Part shown: positions 7,250 through 14,931 of the stretch, piece by piece
Layout of the letters: each line of letters opens with the position of its first letter
How positions within the stretch are numbered: position 1 is the first letter of the stretch
Source of the DNA: an uncultured Oscillospiraceae bacterium
Lineage (GTDB): Bacteria > Bacillota > Clostridia > Oscillospirales > Oscillospiraceae
Length of the DNA: 53,951 bases
Assembly: GCA_944385125.1 (NCBI GenBank)
Contig: CALWVZ010000007.1
Span: 1 to 53,951 of the forward strand
Direction of reading: 5' to 3'
Position numbers and translations under genes: made by a program
The notes under the pieces: generated by a model
Seen by the model: the letters and a program-made list of their open reading frames with translations, nothing else
Told to the model about the DNA's origin: nothing
Database searches by the model: none

Positions 7250-7323
7250 TGGAGCGGGTGATGGGAATCGAACCCACGTATCCAGCTTGGAAGGCTGGTG
7301 TTCTACCATTGAACTACACCCGC
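7250..7323 (-). tRNA. tRNA-Gly (anticodon UCC)
   Basis: Minus-strand cloverleaf with acceptor GCGGGTG/CACCCGC, anticodon loop CTTCCAA giving UCC, discriminator U and encoded CCA. First gene of the five-tRNA operon. Confidence 0.96.
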
Positions 7324-7349
7324 AAGGCTGTTCCCTATTCAGCTAGGAG

Positions 7350-7379
7350 ATAATACCATAATTAGGGGGCCTGTGTCAA
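7350..7379 (-). promoter_or_regulatory. Promoter of the tRNA operon
   Basis: On the minus strand TTGACA (7379-7374), an 18-base spacer and TATTAT (7355-7350) lie 27 bases upstream of tRNA-Gly. Confidence 0.75.
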
Positions 7380-7407
7380 CAACTTTTAGAAATTTTCCGG
7401 GAAAAAT

Positions 7408-8277
7408 TCATATGAATAAATTTATCACTCCCAAGGCCAGCAAATGCAGGGGATATATGGCGTAAAAGGCCAGCTTCATTGCCGGGCCCTTTTTGCCGTT
7501 ATAGAGCAGCACCGGCAGCAGGGATATGAGGGAGAGCCAGAAGATGAGCTGGGGACCGCTGCCCCAATACTCAAAGAAACACCAAAGGCCAATGAATGCC
7601 AGCTGAGCCGGACGCCAGCGGCGAAAGGCGTACAGGCCAAGCATCAGCACAAGCCCCATATATCCGTAATCCGAATTGGGGACCAGCAGCACCGCCGCCA
7701 CGGCCAGAAGGACGCCCAGAACCAGCGTCTTTGTCAGGGACTTGTCCCGGTCGCCCAGGTCCTCCAGCACCGCCATGGCCGCCAGGGAAAAACTTAGAGT
7801 GTAAAAAATATTCAGGGAGCCGTTCATAAACCAATAGCCAAAGAGCTGGAGCCGCACGCCACCCACCAGCAGGAACAGAGCCAGATACAGCGCAGAGATA
7901 TCCGCCTTGACCAGCAGTATGTATCCGGCCAGGGCCAAAACGAGGAATATAAGATAGGGGAGCGGCTCAAACCCAAAGGAGAGGCTAAAGGCGGAGGGAA
8001 GGATACTGTAGTAGTTCTCCGAAGAGAAAACGAGAGTAAAGGGGATCTGGGACAGCACGGCAAAGAGGATGAGCCGGGAAAGATAACGCTGCCGGTTGGA
8101 GGTCTTCTGAAAGCCGTTTACCAGCAAGAAAGCATATATGGGGAAAGCGATGCGGCCTATGGCCCGGAGAAAAATATATACATCATTGCCTACAAAGGAA
8201 CGGCTGCCCAGAAAATAGCCGGTATGGTCTATGACCATGGCCGCCAGGGCTATTATCTTCAATACAAATACGCTCAT
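7408..8277 (-). CDS. TraX-like multi-pass membrane protein
   Basis: A 289-residue very hydrophobic protein with eight or nine membrane segments. The opening VLKIIALAAMVIDHTGYF, then IGRIAFPIYAFLLVNGF with a following short charged loop, is the conserved beginning of the TraX family, named after the F-plasmid pilin N-acetyltransferase TraX and related to membrane acyltransferases. In chromosomes of Clostridia these proteins occur without conjugation genes, and the substrate is unknown; a role in acylating a surface polymer or protein is only a possibility. The gene ends 85 bases from the tRNA operon and is downstream of the flavodoxin gene in the same direction, 75 bases away. Confidence 0.85.
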   Translation of the reverse strand: MSVFVLKIIALAAMVIDHTGYFLGSRSFVGNDVYIFLRAIGRIAFPIYAFLLVNGFQKTSNRQRYLSRLILFAVLSQIPFTLVFSSENYYSILPSAFSLSFGFEPLPYLIFLVLALAGYILLVKADISALYLALFLLVGGVRLQLFGYWFMNGSLNIFYTLSFSLAAMAVLEDLGDRDKSLTKTLVLGVLLAVAAVLLVPNSDYGYMGLVLMLGLYAFRRWRPAQLAFIGLWCFFEYWGSGPQLIFWLSLISLLPVLLYNGKKGPAMKLAFYAIYPLHLLALGVINLFI

Positions 8278-8352
8278 GTCTCGTCCTCGATTCTGCCGGT
8301 TTTAGATCTTATAAAAATACAGACGCTCTGGAGGCGGACAAGTTCCAAGGCC

Positions 8353-9690
8353 TCACTTTGCAGGCCGCACCTGCTCCAGGACCTTCCTGTAAGGGGCCAT
8401 CATGCCCTTGTTGAAGCGCATCTGCATTTTTCCACTGTCCCGGGACCTGCGCATCAGGGCGCCCACCAGACACATGGCCAGCATCCTGCCCCGGCGTTTC
8501 TGGGGAAAGTCGTAGAGCCCCCGGGACTTATAGAACTGATGGTCTGCCTTCATGAGGCCCCGCATCATCCAGATAAGGTCCCGGAATATCTTCATGCCGC
8601 CCACGCCGTAAAAGTTCCTGGGCTGGACGTATTTGTGTTCCAGGGCATAGCTGAGACGTTTTGCAGTCATCTCCATACTGGGCAGGTCGTAGCCCGCTCC
8701 GGCAAAGAAATTGTGTCCCACCTGGGAGCGGGCCTCCAGGAGAGTCTTCAGGTTCTCCTCATGCTCATAGTCCCCGTTTATGATGTAGGCAACACTTTTG
8801 CCCTCGGTGAGGGTACGGTGGCCGTTGCAGAACTGCCTGTCGTCAAACATCTTGAAGCGGCTGCCCATGCTGTGGTCCCTCAGGGTAAAGGCATAGACGG
8901 TGGCGTCGGCATTTTGGATGCTGTTTCTCAGCATGGAGTCAAAACCGTCCTTATACACGCATTTGCCGGAAGCCGTGCAGCCGAAGCAGCCCAGGCAGCC
9001 CCCCTTGAACTCAAAATCTCCGATATTAACAAAGCGGGTCTTGTATGGGTAGAGGGCGGTAAAGTCCTTTATCATGGCCCGGAGGCTCTCGTCCCCTTCC
9101 CTCAGGTCCCCCACGATGACGGTATCATAGCCCTCCTCCTTCACCCCAGGTTCCAGGCTCTGGACATAATTTTGCGGGGCTGACGGCAGGGCAGAGGGAG
9201 CGGGCTCGTATATGCCGTTTTCCACACAGTGGATCACATAGCGAAAATAGTCCTCGGCTTCTTTCCGGCCCTGGGGGCTCAGCAGGTCCTCCATACCGGC
9301 GGACAGGCCGTGTATCACGTGCATGCCCATATCGTGGCAGTTGTCCTCTATGAAGCGGTGGGCGGTGAAGTCATAAAAGTGCATGGAGGTGCTCAGCTGA
9401 CTGACGTAGATATCCCGGAAGTCCGCCCCGCTGCGCTTCATGAGCTCAATGAAGCGGTGGAGCTGGGAGGGCGCCAGAAAGGTGTACACCGGGTAGGAAA
9501 AGAGCAGCAGCCGGGCGGAGCGTATGGCCTCCACCGCCCCGCTCATATCCCGCTCAAAGCTCTGTATGCCAGAGCCCACATTGAGAAAATCAAACTCATG
9601 GGCAGGAAAGCGCTTCTCCAGATACAGCATGGTCTGTAAAGTTACGCTGTTCTTGCCCCGGGGGGAGCCGTTTATGACACATATCTTCAT
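8353..9690 (-). CDS. Tandem flavodoxin-like NAD(P)H-dependent oxidoreductase / iron-sulfur flavoprotein-like
   Basis: A 445-residue protein with two flavodoxin-like halves. The first starts MKICVINGSPRGKNSVT, the FMN phosphate-binding loop of NADPH-dependent FMN reductases, with a second FMN contact near LLFSYPVYTF. The second half (from about residue 185) begins with TVIVGDLREG and contains GGCLGCFGCTASGKCVYKD, whose close Cys residues match the CxxCxxC-like cluster loop of iron-sulfur flavoproteins, then DATVYAFTL and a C-terminal helical part. It is about twice the normal length for either family. ATG 9690 follows AGGAGAAG. A -10 box TATAAT lies at 9773-9768. Likely electron transfer or detoxification in the cytosol; the substrate is unknown. 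Confidence 0.8.
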   Translation of the reverse strand: MKICVINGSPRGKNSVTLQTMLYLEKRFPAHEFDFLNVGSGIQSFERDMSGAVEAIRSARLLLFSYPVYTFLAPSQLHRFIELMKRSGADFRDIYVSQLSTSMHFYDFTAHRFIEDNCHDMGMHVIHGLSAGMEDLLSPQGRKEAEDYFRYVIHCVENGIYEPAPSALPSAPQNYVQSLEPGVKEEGYDTVIVGDLREGDESLRAMIKDFTALYPYKTRFVNIGDFEFKGGCLGCFGCTASGKCVYKDGFDSMLRNSIQNADATVYAFTLRDHSMGSRFKMFDDRQFCNGHRTLTEGKSVAYIINGDYEHEENLKTLLEARSQVGHNFFAGAGYDLPSMEMTAKRLSYALEHKYVQPRNFYGVGGMKIFRDLIWMMRGLMKADHQFYKSRGLYDFPQKRRGRMLAMCLVGALMRRSRDSGKMQMRFNKGMMAPYRKVLEQVRPAK

Positions 9691-9804
9691 TCCGCTTCTC
9701 CTGTCTCACCACCGCCCCGGCCGGGCTGCGGTGGGTAATAATTCTATTTACATAACATCATTCTGCAATTATAAACCAAAATCGGAAAAAAATCTACATA
9801 AGAA

Positions 9805-9908
9805 AAAATAAAAAAGGGGCGGACTGAAAATTCAGTCCGCCAAACAGGGTTGTGGGATAAAGATATGAGCCGGGTCTTTCGCTATGAAAGACCAATTGGA
9901 TAAGCTGT
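9805..9908 (-). ncRNA. Candidate small RNA with own promoter and terminator
   Basis: Between the flavodoxin gene and the DUF378 gene the minus strand has a promoter at 9943-9915, a short segment with no ATG, a perfect hairpin GGTCTTTC-ATAGC-GAAAGACC (9893-9873), and a strong terminator hairpin GGCGGACTGAA-TT-TTCAGTCCGCC (9841-9818) followed by a long T-rich run. The predicted transcript is about 100 nt. It does not match an RNA family that I recognise. An alternative is an attenuated leader of the downstream flavodoxin gene, but that gene has its own -10 box beyond the terminator. The 351-bp gap from 9691 to 10041 otherwise holds only these elements. Confidence 0.5.
9818..9841 (-). terminator. 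Terminator hairpin of the candidate small RNA
   Basis: An 11-bp perfect stem (GGCGGACTGAA/TTCAGTCCGCC) with a 2-base loop; on the minus strand it is followed by a long T-rich stretch (9817-9801). Confidence 0.85.
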
Positions 9909-9914
9909 GAGTAT

Positions 9915-9943
9915 AAGATAGTACATTTTTGAGAACTTGTAAA
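9915..9943 (-). promoter_or_regulatory. Promoter of the candidate small RNA
   Basis: On the minus strand TTTACA (9943-9938), a 17-base spacer, and TATCTT (9920-9915). No open reading frame follows before the terminator. Confidence 0.5.
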
Positions 9944-10041
9944 GAGCGAAAAAAGTCGAAAAAACACTAGTTTTGTCCTGCGCATAATTTTTTTATTTTC
10001 GGATACAATACAAGGGAAACCATTTGAGAGGAGTAAGGCTC

Positions 10042-10254
10042 ATGATCATGGATCGTATAGCTCTGGTGCTGGCCATCATCGGCGGCATTAACTGGGGCAG
10101 CGTGGGGCTGTTTCGCTTCGACCTGGTGGCGTGGCTCTTCGGCGGCCAGACCGCAACGGTCAGCCGTGTGATCTATACTCTGGTGGGGCTGGCATCCCTG
10201 TGGTGCATTTCCCTGCTCTTCAGGAGCGACGCCATCACCGACGATAACGTATAA
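10042..10254 (+). CDS. DUF378 small membrane protein
   Basis: A 70-residue protein with two membrane helices: ALVLAIIGGINWGSVGLF, whose INWG motif marks the DUF378 family, and VIYTLVGLASLWCISLLF. The motif FDLVAWLFGG in the loop is also conserved in that family. The ATG at 10042 is chosen because AGAGGAG (10027-10033) lies eight bases upstream; a second in-frame ATG is at 10048. Family function is unknown. It is monocistronic, on the opposite strand to its neighbours, and closed by the terminator at 10262-10294. Confidence 0.88.
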   Translation: MIMDRIALVLAIIGGINWGSVGLFRFDLVAWLFGGQTATVSRVIYTLVGLASLWCISLLFRSDAITDDNV

Positions 10255-10261
10255 GAAAGCT

Positions 10262-10294
10262 GAAAACGGGCGGCCCGCCGGGCCGCCCGTTTTC
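10262..10294. terminator. Bidirectional terminator between DUF378 and the GH3 operon
   Basis: GAAAACGGGCGGCCC and GGGCCGCCCGTTTTC form a perfect 15-bp stem around a 3-base loop, with terminal A4 and T4 tracts. It serves the convergent DUF378 gene and the operon ending at 10310. Confidence 0.93.
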
Positions 10295-10309
10295 ACAAGC
10301 ATATTATTT

Positions 10310-12697
10310 TTACTTATTCTTTCTCAGTGCTTTTATGGCTTTTATGCCGCCTTTTATCCCGTGGCCGTTGAGCATGTCCAGATAGCCCTCCAGGGCCTCC
10401 TGAGAAACAAGGCCCCCGCTCATGCGCTGCAATTTGTTATAGGGCATGTCCATGATGAAGCGGATATTGTTGGCAGCGGTACCCTTGCCACCAAGCTTCA
10501 GGGCTTTGGAGGCCAGGTCCAGAGAGGAGTAAACGAACTTGCCCAGGCCAGGCTTTGTACGGTCACGGCTCACGGTATCCTCCAAGCCGGCGGGGGCGCT
10601 CCTGTCCCAGCGTTCCGGGGGAAGGGGACGGCCCAGCAGCTTTTCAAATTCTTCGGCGGGGACGGACTGAACATTGCCCTGCCAGTAGTGGGGCAGGCTG
10701 CCCTCGCCCTGCCTGGGCTCCTTGCAGCCCTCTATTACATAGGATTTCCTGAGACGGATATCCCGGGAGGAGGCTCCCACCTGTATCTTGTACAGGCCGG
10801 GAAATTCCACCCAGGCGCCCTTCTCCACGCTGTAGTGGGCGAAGGCGTGCTCGTCCAGCTTCAGGCGGAGGAAGCGCTCCTCTCCCGGCTCCAGCTCCAG
10901 CTTGGCAAAGGCCTTCAGCTCCTTCTCCGGGTGGAACAGGGGGCAGTCCGGGGAGGATACATAGACCTGCACCGTCTCGGCGGCCTTTACCGGGCCGGTA
11001 TTTTTAAGCCGCAGGCACAGCTCCCGGCCGTCCACCTCCAGGTCTGAATACTCAAAGCGGGAGTATGTGAGGCCGTGGCCGAAGGGATAGGCTGTGGGGC
11101 GGCCTGCCGTATCGTAATAGCGGTAGCCCACATAGATGCTCTCCCGGTGCTCTGCGCTCAGCTCCCTGCCGGGGTAGTAGTTGGCGGTGGGGCAGTCGGA
11201 ATAGCACAGGGGGAAGGTCTCCGCCAGCCTGCCGCCGGGGGAGACTTTGCCGGAGACCAGATCGGCTAAGGCGCCGCCTCCTGCCTGGCCCCCCAGGTAG
11301 GCCATGAGTATGGCCTTGGGCATATCCGCCCAGCCCAGCTCCACGGGAGCCCCGGCGGAGAGCACCACCGCTATCCTGTGGCCGGCGGTGTAAAGGGCTT
11401 CCAGCAGCTCCAGCTGGTTGTCCGCCAGACGCATATGGCTGCGGTCCGCCCCCTCGGTCTCCCGGCTCTCGTCCAGACCCAGAAACAGCAGACAGACCTC
11501 CGCCTGCTCTGCCAGGTCCAGAGCCTGTATCTTCAGCTTTTCGCTTTTGCCCCCGGAACGCAGGAAGCCCGGGGCATAGCCCACTATGTCCAGGCCGCTC
11601 TCTTTCAGGGCGTCCAGGGCACAGTCCACCCGGGTGGGATTTATCAGGGAGCTGCCCGCCCCCTGGTACCGGGGCAGGGCGGCAAAGTCCCCGATGACGG
11701 CCACGGACTGGCCCTTTTTCAAGGGCAGGATATGCCCTTCGTTTTTCAGCAGCACGGCGCAGCGGGCGGCGGCCTCCCGGGCAGTCTGGTGGTGCAGAGA
11801 ATAGTTGAAGCGTTTGCCCTTGCCCAGGGCGGGGCGGGTGGCAAAGAGCAGCTCCAGATACCTGTCCACCGCCTCGTCCAGAAGGCTTTCATCCAGCTCG
11901 CCGCTCCTTACCGCCTGCACTATCTCAGCATCGGTGAGGCCGCCGGAGGCGGGCATCTCCAGGCTGCATCCGGCCTTTATTGCGGCCACCCGGTCATTGT
12001 TGCCGCCCCAGTCGCTGACCACCATGCCCTCGTAGCCCCACTCATTGCGGAGGATGTCCCGGAGCAGGTGCATGTTCTCGTTGGCAAAGCTGCCGTTGAC
12101 CTTGTTGTAGGAGGTCATAAGGCAGCCGGGCCTGCCCTCAGTGACGGCGTAGCGGAAGCCCTCCAGGTAGATCTCCCTCAGAGCCCGCTCGTCTACCACC
12201 TCGTCCATGCCCATGCGGCCGGTCTCCTGGCTGTTGACGGCAAAGTGCTTGACGCAGGCGGAGACGCCCTGGGACTGTATGCCCCGGACCATGGCCGCCG
12301 CCAGCTTCCCCGCCAGGTAGGGGTCCTCGGAGAAGTATTCAAAGTTCCGGCCGCAGAGGGGGTCCCGCTTTATATTCAGTCCCGGGCCCAGCACCACGCT
12401 CACGTCCTCCCCGGCGGCCTCCTTGCCTATGCACTGCCCCACCTTGTCCAGCAGCTCCTCATCCCAGCTGCAGGCCAGGGCCGAGGCAGTGGGAAAGCAG
12501 GTGGCGGGGAGACTGCCGTTAAGGCCTAAGTGGTCGGCCTTGTCCGCCTGCTTCCTCAGGCCGTGGGGGCCGTCGGTGAGCAGCATGCCGGGGATGCCCA
12601 GACGCTCTATGGCCTTGGTGTGCCAGAAGTCGGCCCCGGAGCAGAGGGAGGCCTTTTCCTCCAAAGTCATTTGCTCTATCAGCTGTTTGTACTTCAT
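10310..12697 (-). CDS. GH3 family beta-glucosidase
   Basis: A 795-residue cytosolic glycosidase (no signal peptide). Residues 1-300 form the GH3 TIM barrel, with KHFAVNSQE (150-158) and the nucleophile Asp229 in VVSDWGG. Residues 310-520 are the GH3 C-terminal alpha/beta sandwich (VAVIGDFA; GLDESRETEGADR), and residues 570-680 form the fibronectin-III-like domain (GHGLTYSRFEYSDL, KNTGPVKAAETVQVYV). A 120-residue extension ending in basic repeats is typical of the Clostridia members. It would release glucose or other beta-linked sugars from imported oligosaccharides. It is the last gene of the operon that starts at 17136; only three bases separate it from DUF1294. Confidence 0.95.
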   Translation of the reverse strand: MKYKQLIEQMTLEEKASLCSGADFWHTKAIERLGIPGMLLTDGPHGLRKQADKADHLGLNGSLPATCFPTASALACSWDEELLDKVGQCIGKEAAGEDVSVVLGPGLNIKRDPLCGRNFEYFSEDPYLAGKLAAAMVRGIQSQGVSACVKHFAVNSQETGRMGMDEVVDERALREIYLEGFRYAVTEGRPGCLMTSYNKVNGSFANENMHLLRDILRNEWGYEGMVVSDWGGNNDRVAAIKAGCSLEMPASGGLTDAEIVQAVRSGELDESLLDEAVDRYLELLFATRPALGKGKRFNYSLHHQTAREAAARCAVLLKNEGHILPLKKGQSVAVIGDFAALPRYQGAGSSLINPTRVDCALDALKESGLDIVGYAPGFLRSGGKSEKLKIQALDLAEQAEVCLLFLGLDESRETEGADRSHMRLADNQLELLEALYTAGHRIAVVLSAGAPVELGWADMPKAILMAYLGGQAGGGALADLVSGKVSPGGRLAETFPLCYSDCPTANYYPGRELSAEHRESIYVGYRYYDTAGRPTAYPFGHGLTYSRFEYSDLEVDGRELCLRLKNTGPVKAAETVQVYVSSPDCPLFHPEKELKAFAKLELEPGEERFLRLKLDEHAFAHYSVEKGAWVEFPGLYKIQVGASSRDIRLRKSYVIEGCKEPRQGEGSLPHYWQGNVQSVPAEEFEKLLGRPLPPERWDRSAPAGLEDTVSRDRTKPGLGKFVYSSLDLASKALKLGGKGTAANNIRFIMDMPYNKLQRMSGGLVSQEALEGYLDMLNGHGIKGGIKAIKALRKNK

Positions 12698-12700
12698 TTT

Positions 12701-12979
12701 TCAGCCTCCTGTCCTCAGCAGGTACAGGGCAGCCAGCACCTGCACCGCGGCAATTATGGGAAAGCCTATGACGAACTTCATATGCTTTGTCTTGTGGCGA
12801 AAGGCGTACATCCCCAGCCAGCCGCCGGGACCGCCGCCCAGCAGGGCCAGAAGAAAGAGCCGGTACTCCGGGATGCGCCGGCCGCCCTGCCTGGCTTTCA
12901 GCTTGTCCAGGCCCATGGCCAGCATACATATAAGGCTCATGAAACAGAGCCACATGAGATATAAGGCGGCGTATTTCAT
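12701..12979 (-). CDS. DUF1294 small membrane protein
   Basis: A 92-residue protein with membrane helices at residues 5-25 (LYLMWLCFMSLICMLAMGLD), about 40-58 (LFLLALLGGGPGGWLGMYAF) and 70-88. The motif sequence GLDKLKARQGGRRIPE followed by GGGPGGWLGMYAFRHKTKH is the DUF1294 signature. The ATG at 12979 overlaps the stop of the YgiQ gene by four bases (ATGA), so translation is coupled. Function unknown for the family. Confidence 0.9.
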   Translation of the reverse strand: MKYAALYLMWLCFMSLICMLAMGLDKLKARQGGRRIPEYRLFLLALLGGGPGGWLGMYAFRHKTKHMKFVIGFPIIAAVQVLAALYLLRTGG

Positions 12980-14931
12980 TTGTGTTTCTTACCTCCCGGT
13001 CTGGCGTTTTTCTTGGGCTTGGCCTTGGCCCAGCCCTTTTTGCTCAGCGGCTTTTTAACTTCCGCCGGGGCGGCCTTCATAGCGGGCTTTGCCGCCGGTC
13101 TGCCGGGGGCCCTGTCCGGCCGCACCAGGCACTCGGGGCCGTAGCCTATAAGGTCCTCCCGGCCGGCCTCCTTCAGGGCCTCTATGACAAGCTTGCGCTT
13201 GTCCGGCCGCTTCCATTGCAGCAGGGCCCGCTGCATGGCCTTCTCATGGGGAGTTTCGGCCACATAGACCCGCCTCATGGTCATGGGGTCTATGCCGGTA
13301 TAGTACATGCAGGTGGAGATGGTGCCGGGGGTGGGGTAGAAGTCCTGCACCTGCTCCGGCTGGCGGCCCCGGCGGTTGAGATACTCCGCCAGGGCCACCG
13401 CATCCTGGAGGGTGCTGCCCGGGTGGGAACTCATGAGATAGGGCACCACGTACTGCTCCTTGCTGTAGCGGTCATTGAGGCGGCGGTACTGCTCCATGAA
13501 CTTCTCGTAGACCCCTATGTGGGGCTTGCCCATGTAGTCCAGCACCGAGTCGATGCAGTGCTCCGGGGCCACCTTCAGCTGGCCGGAGATGTGATACTTC
13601 ACCAGCTCCGGGAAGAACTCCTGGTTCTTGTCCTCCAGCATGTAGTCGTAGCGGATGCCGCTGCGGACAAAGACCTTCTTTATCCCCGGGATGGCCCGGA
13701 GCTTTCTGAGAAGGCTGAGATAGTCGCTGTGGTCGGCGTCCAGATTCTTGCAGGCTGTGGGGGCCAGACAACGCTTGTCCGGGCACATGCCGTATTTCAG
13801 CTGCTTTTTGCAGGAGGTGTGGCGGAAGTTGGCCGAAGGCCCGCCCACGTCGTTTATATAGCCCTTGAAATCCGGCAGCTTTGTCAGGGCGGTCACTTCC
13901 CTTATGACGCTCTCGTGGCTGCGGGATGTGACCATGCGGCCCTGATGGAAGGCCAGGGCGCAGAAGTTGCAGCCGCCGAAGCAGCCCCGGTTGTGGATGA
14001 CGGAGAACTTCACTTCCTCAATGGCGGGCACGCCCCCCAGAGCCTCGTACATGGGGTGATACTGCCGGGTGTAGGGCAGCTCCGCCACCCGGTCCAGCTC
14101 CTGAGCGGACAGTGGCATGGCCGGGGGATTGACTATGAGATAGCGCCGGTCATGCTGCTGGATGATGGCCCTGCCCCGCACCGGGTCGTGCTCCTGGTAC
14201 TCCACCCGGGTGGCCTTGGCATAGTCCTCCATGTTTGCGCTCACCGCCTCAAAGGAGGGGACGGTGACACTGTCGAACTTGCATTCCGAGGGCTGGGAGG
14301 CCATGAAGGCGGTGCCCCGGATGTCAGTCATGGAGGAGACAGGCTGCTTCTTTTTCAGCCGCCTTGCTATCTCTGCGCTGGCGTATTCCCCCATGCCGTA
14401 GACTAGCAGGTCCGCCCCGGCGTCCACCAGGGCGCTGCGGCGCACCTTGTCCTCCCAGTAGTCATAGTGGGCAAAGCGGCGGAGGGAGGCCTCCAGGCCG
14501 CCGATGATTATGGGCAGGTCGGGGAAGGCCTCCCGGGCCCGGTTGGCGTAGACTATCACCGCCCGGTCCGGGCGCAGCCCCGCCTTTTTGCCGGGGGAGT
14601 AGAAGTCCTCGCTGCGCCGCTTCTTTGCGGCGGTGTAGTGGGCCACCATGGAGTCCAGGTTCCCGGAGCCTATCATCACCCCCAGGCGGGGGCGGCCCAT
14701 GGCCTTGAAGGCTTCGGCGCTGTGCCAGTCCGGCTGAGCCAGGATAGCCACCCGAAAGCCCTCCGCCTCCAGCACCCGGGCTATCACCGTGGGGCCGAAG
14801 CTGGGGTGGTCCACATAGGCGTCCCCGGTGACTATAAGGAAATCGTACCACCACCAGCCCCGGCTCTCCATGTCCTCCCTGGATACGGGGAGAAAGGCCA
14901 GGGTATCAAAACCGTCGTATTCTTTCATCAT
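12976..14931 (-). CDS. YgiQ family radical SAM protein
   Basis: A 651-residue protein with the three YgiQ parts: an N-terminal domain (residues 1-280, opening FLPVSREDMESRGWWWYDF, a family hallmark), a radical SAM core with CFGGCNFC (the CxxxCxxC that holds the 4Fe-4S cluster) near residue 316, and a C-terminal region with HPGSTLQDAVALAEYL and QVQDFYPTPGTIST. The tail (residues 600-651) is rich in Lys, Ala and Pro and probably unstructured. YgiQ proteins are widespread, but their reaction is not established. The gene overlaps the metallophosphoesterase by 4 bp and DUF1294 by 4 bp. Confidence 0.95.
   Translation of the reverse strand: MMKEYDGFDTLAFLPVSREDMESRGWWWYDFLIVTGDAYVDHPSFGPTVIARVLEAEGFRVAILAQPDWHSAEAFKAMGRPRLGVMIGSGNLDSMVAHYTAAKKRRSEDFYSPGKKAGLRPDRAVIVYANRAREAFPDLPIIIGGLEASLRRFAHYDYWEDKVRRSALVDAGADLLVYGMGEYASAEIARRLKKKQPVSSMTDIRGTAFMASQPSECKFDSVTVPSFEAVSANMEDYAKATRVEYQEHDPVRGRAIIQQHDRRYLIVNPPAMPLSAQELDRVAELPYTRQYHPMYEALGGVPAIEEVKFSVIHNRGCFGGCNFCALAFHQGRMVTSRSHESVIREVTALTKLPDFKGYINDVGGPSANFRHTSCKKQLKYGMCPDKRCLAPTACKNLDADHSDYLSLLRKLRAIPGIKKVFVRSGIRYDYMLEDKNQEFFPELVKYHISGQLKVAPEHCIDSVLDYMGKPHIGVYEKFMEQYRRLNDRYSKEQYVVPYLMSSHPGSTLQDAVALAEYLNRRGRQPEQVQDFYPTPGTISTCMYYTGIDPMTMRRVYVAETPHEKAMQRALLQWKRPDKRKLVIEALKEAGREDLIGYGPECLVRPDRAPGRPAAKPAMKAAPAEVKKPLSKKGWAKAKPKKNARPGGKKHK

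Noticed and set aside
6832-7353. Short open frames crossing the tRNA genes
   Set aside because: They read through tRNA structures and carry the usual peptide that tRNA sequences encode by chance.
9794-9985. Minus-strand frame of 63 codons over the small RNA
   Set aside because: It has no ribosome binding site and crosses the terminator; the promoter and hairpin pattern explains the region better.
12982-14406. Plus-strand open frame of 474 codons opposite the YgiQ gene
   Set aside because: Antisense shadow; low-complexity Gly/Ala/Leu/Val/His product with no ribosome binding site and no homology pattern.
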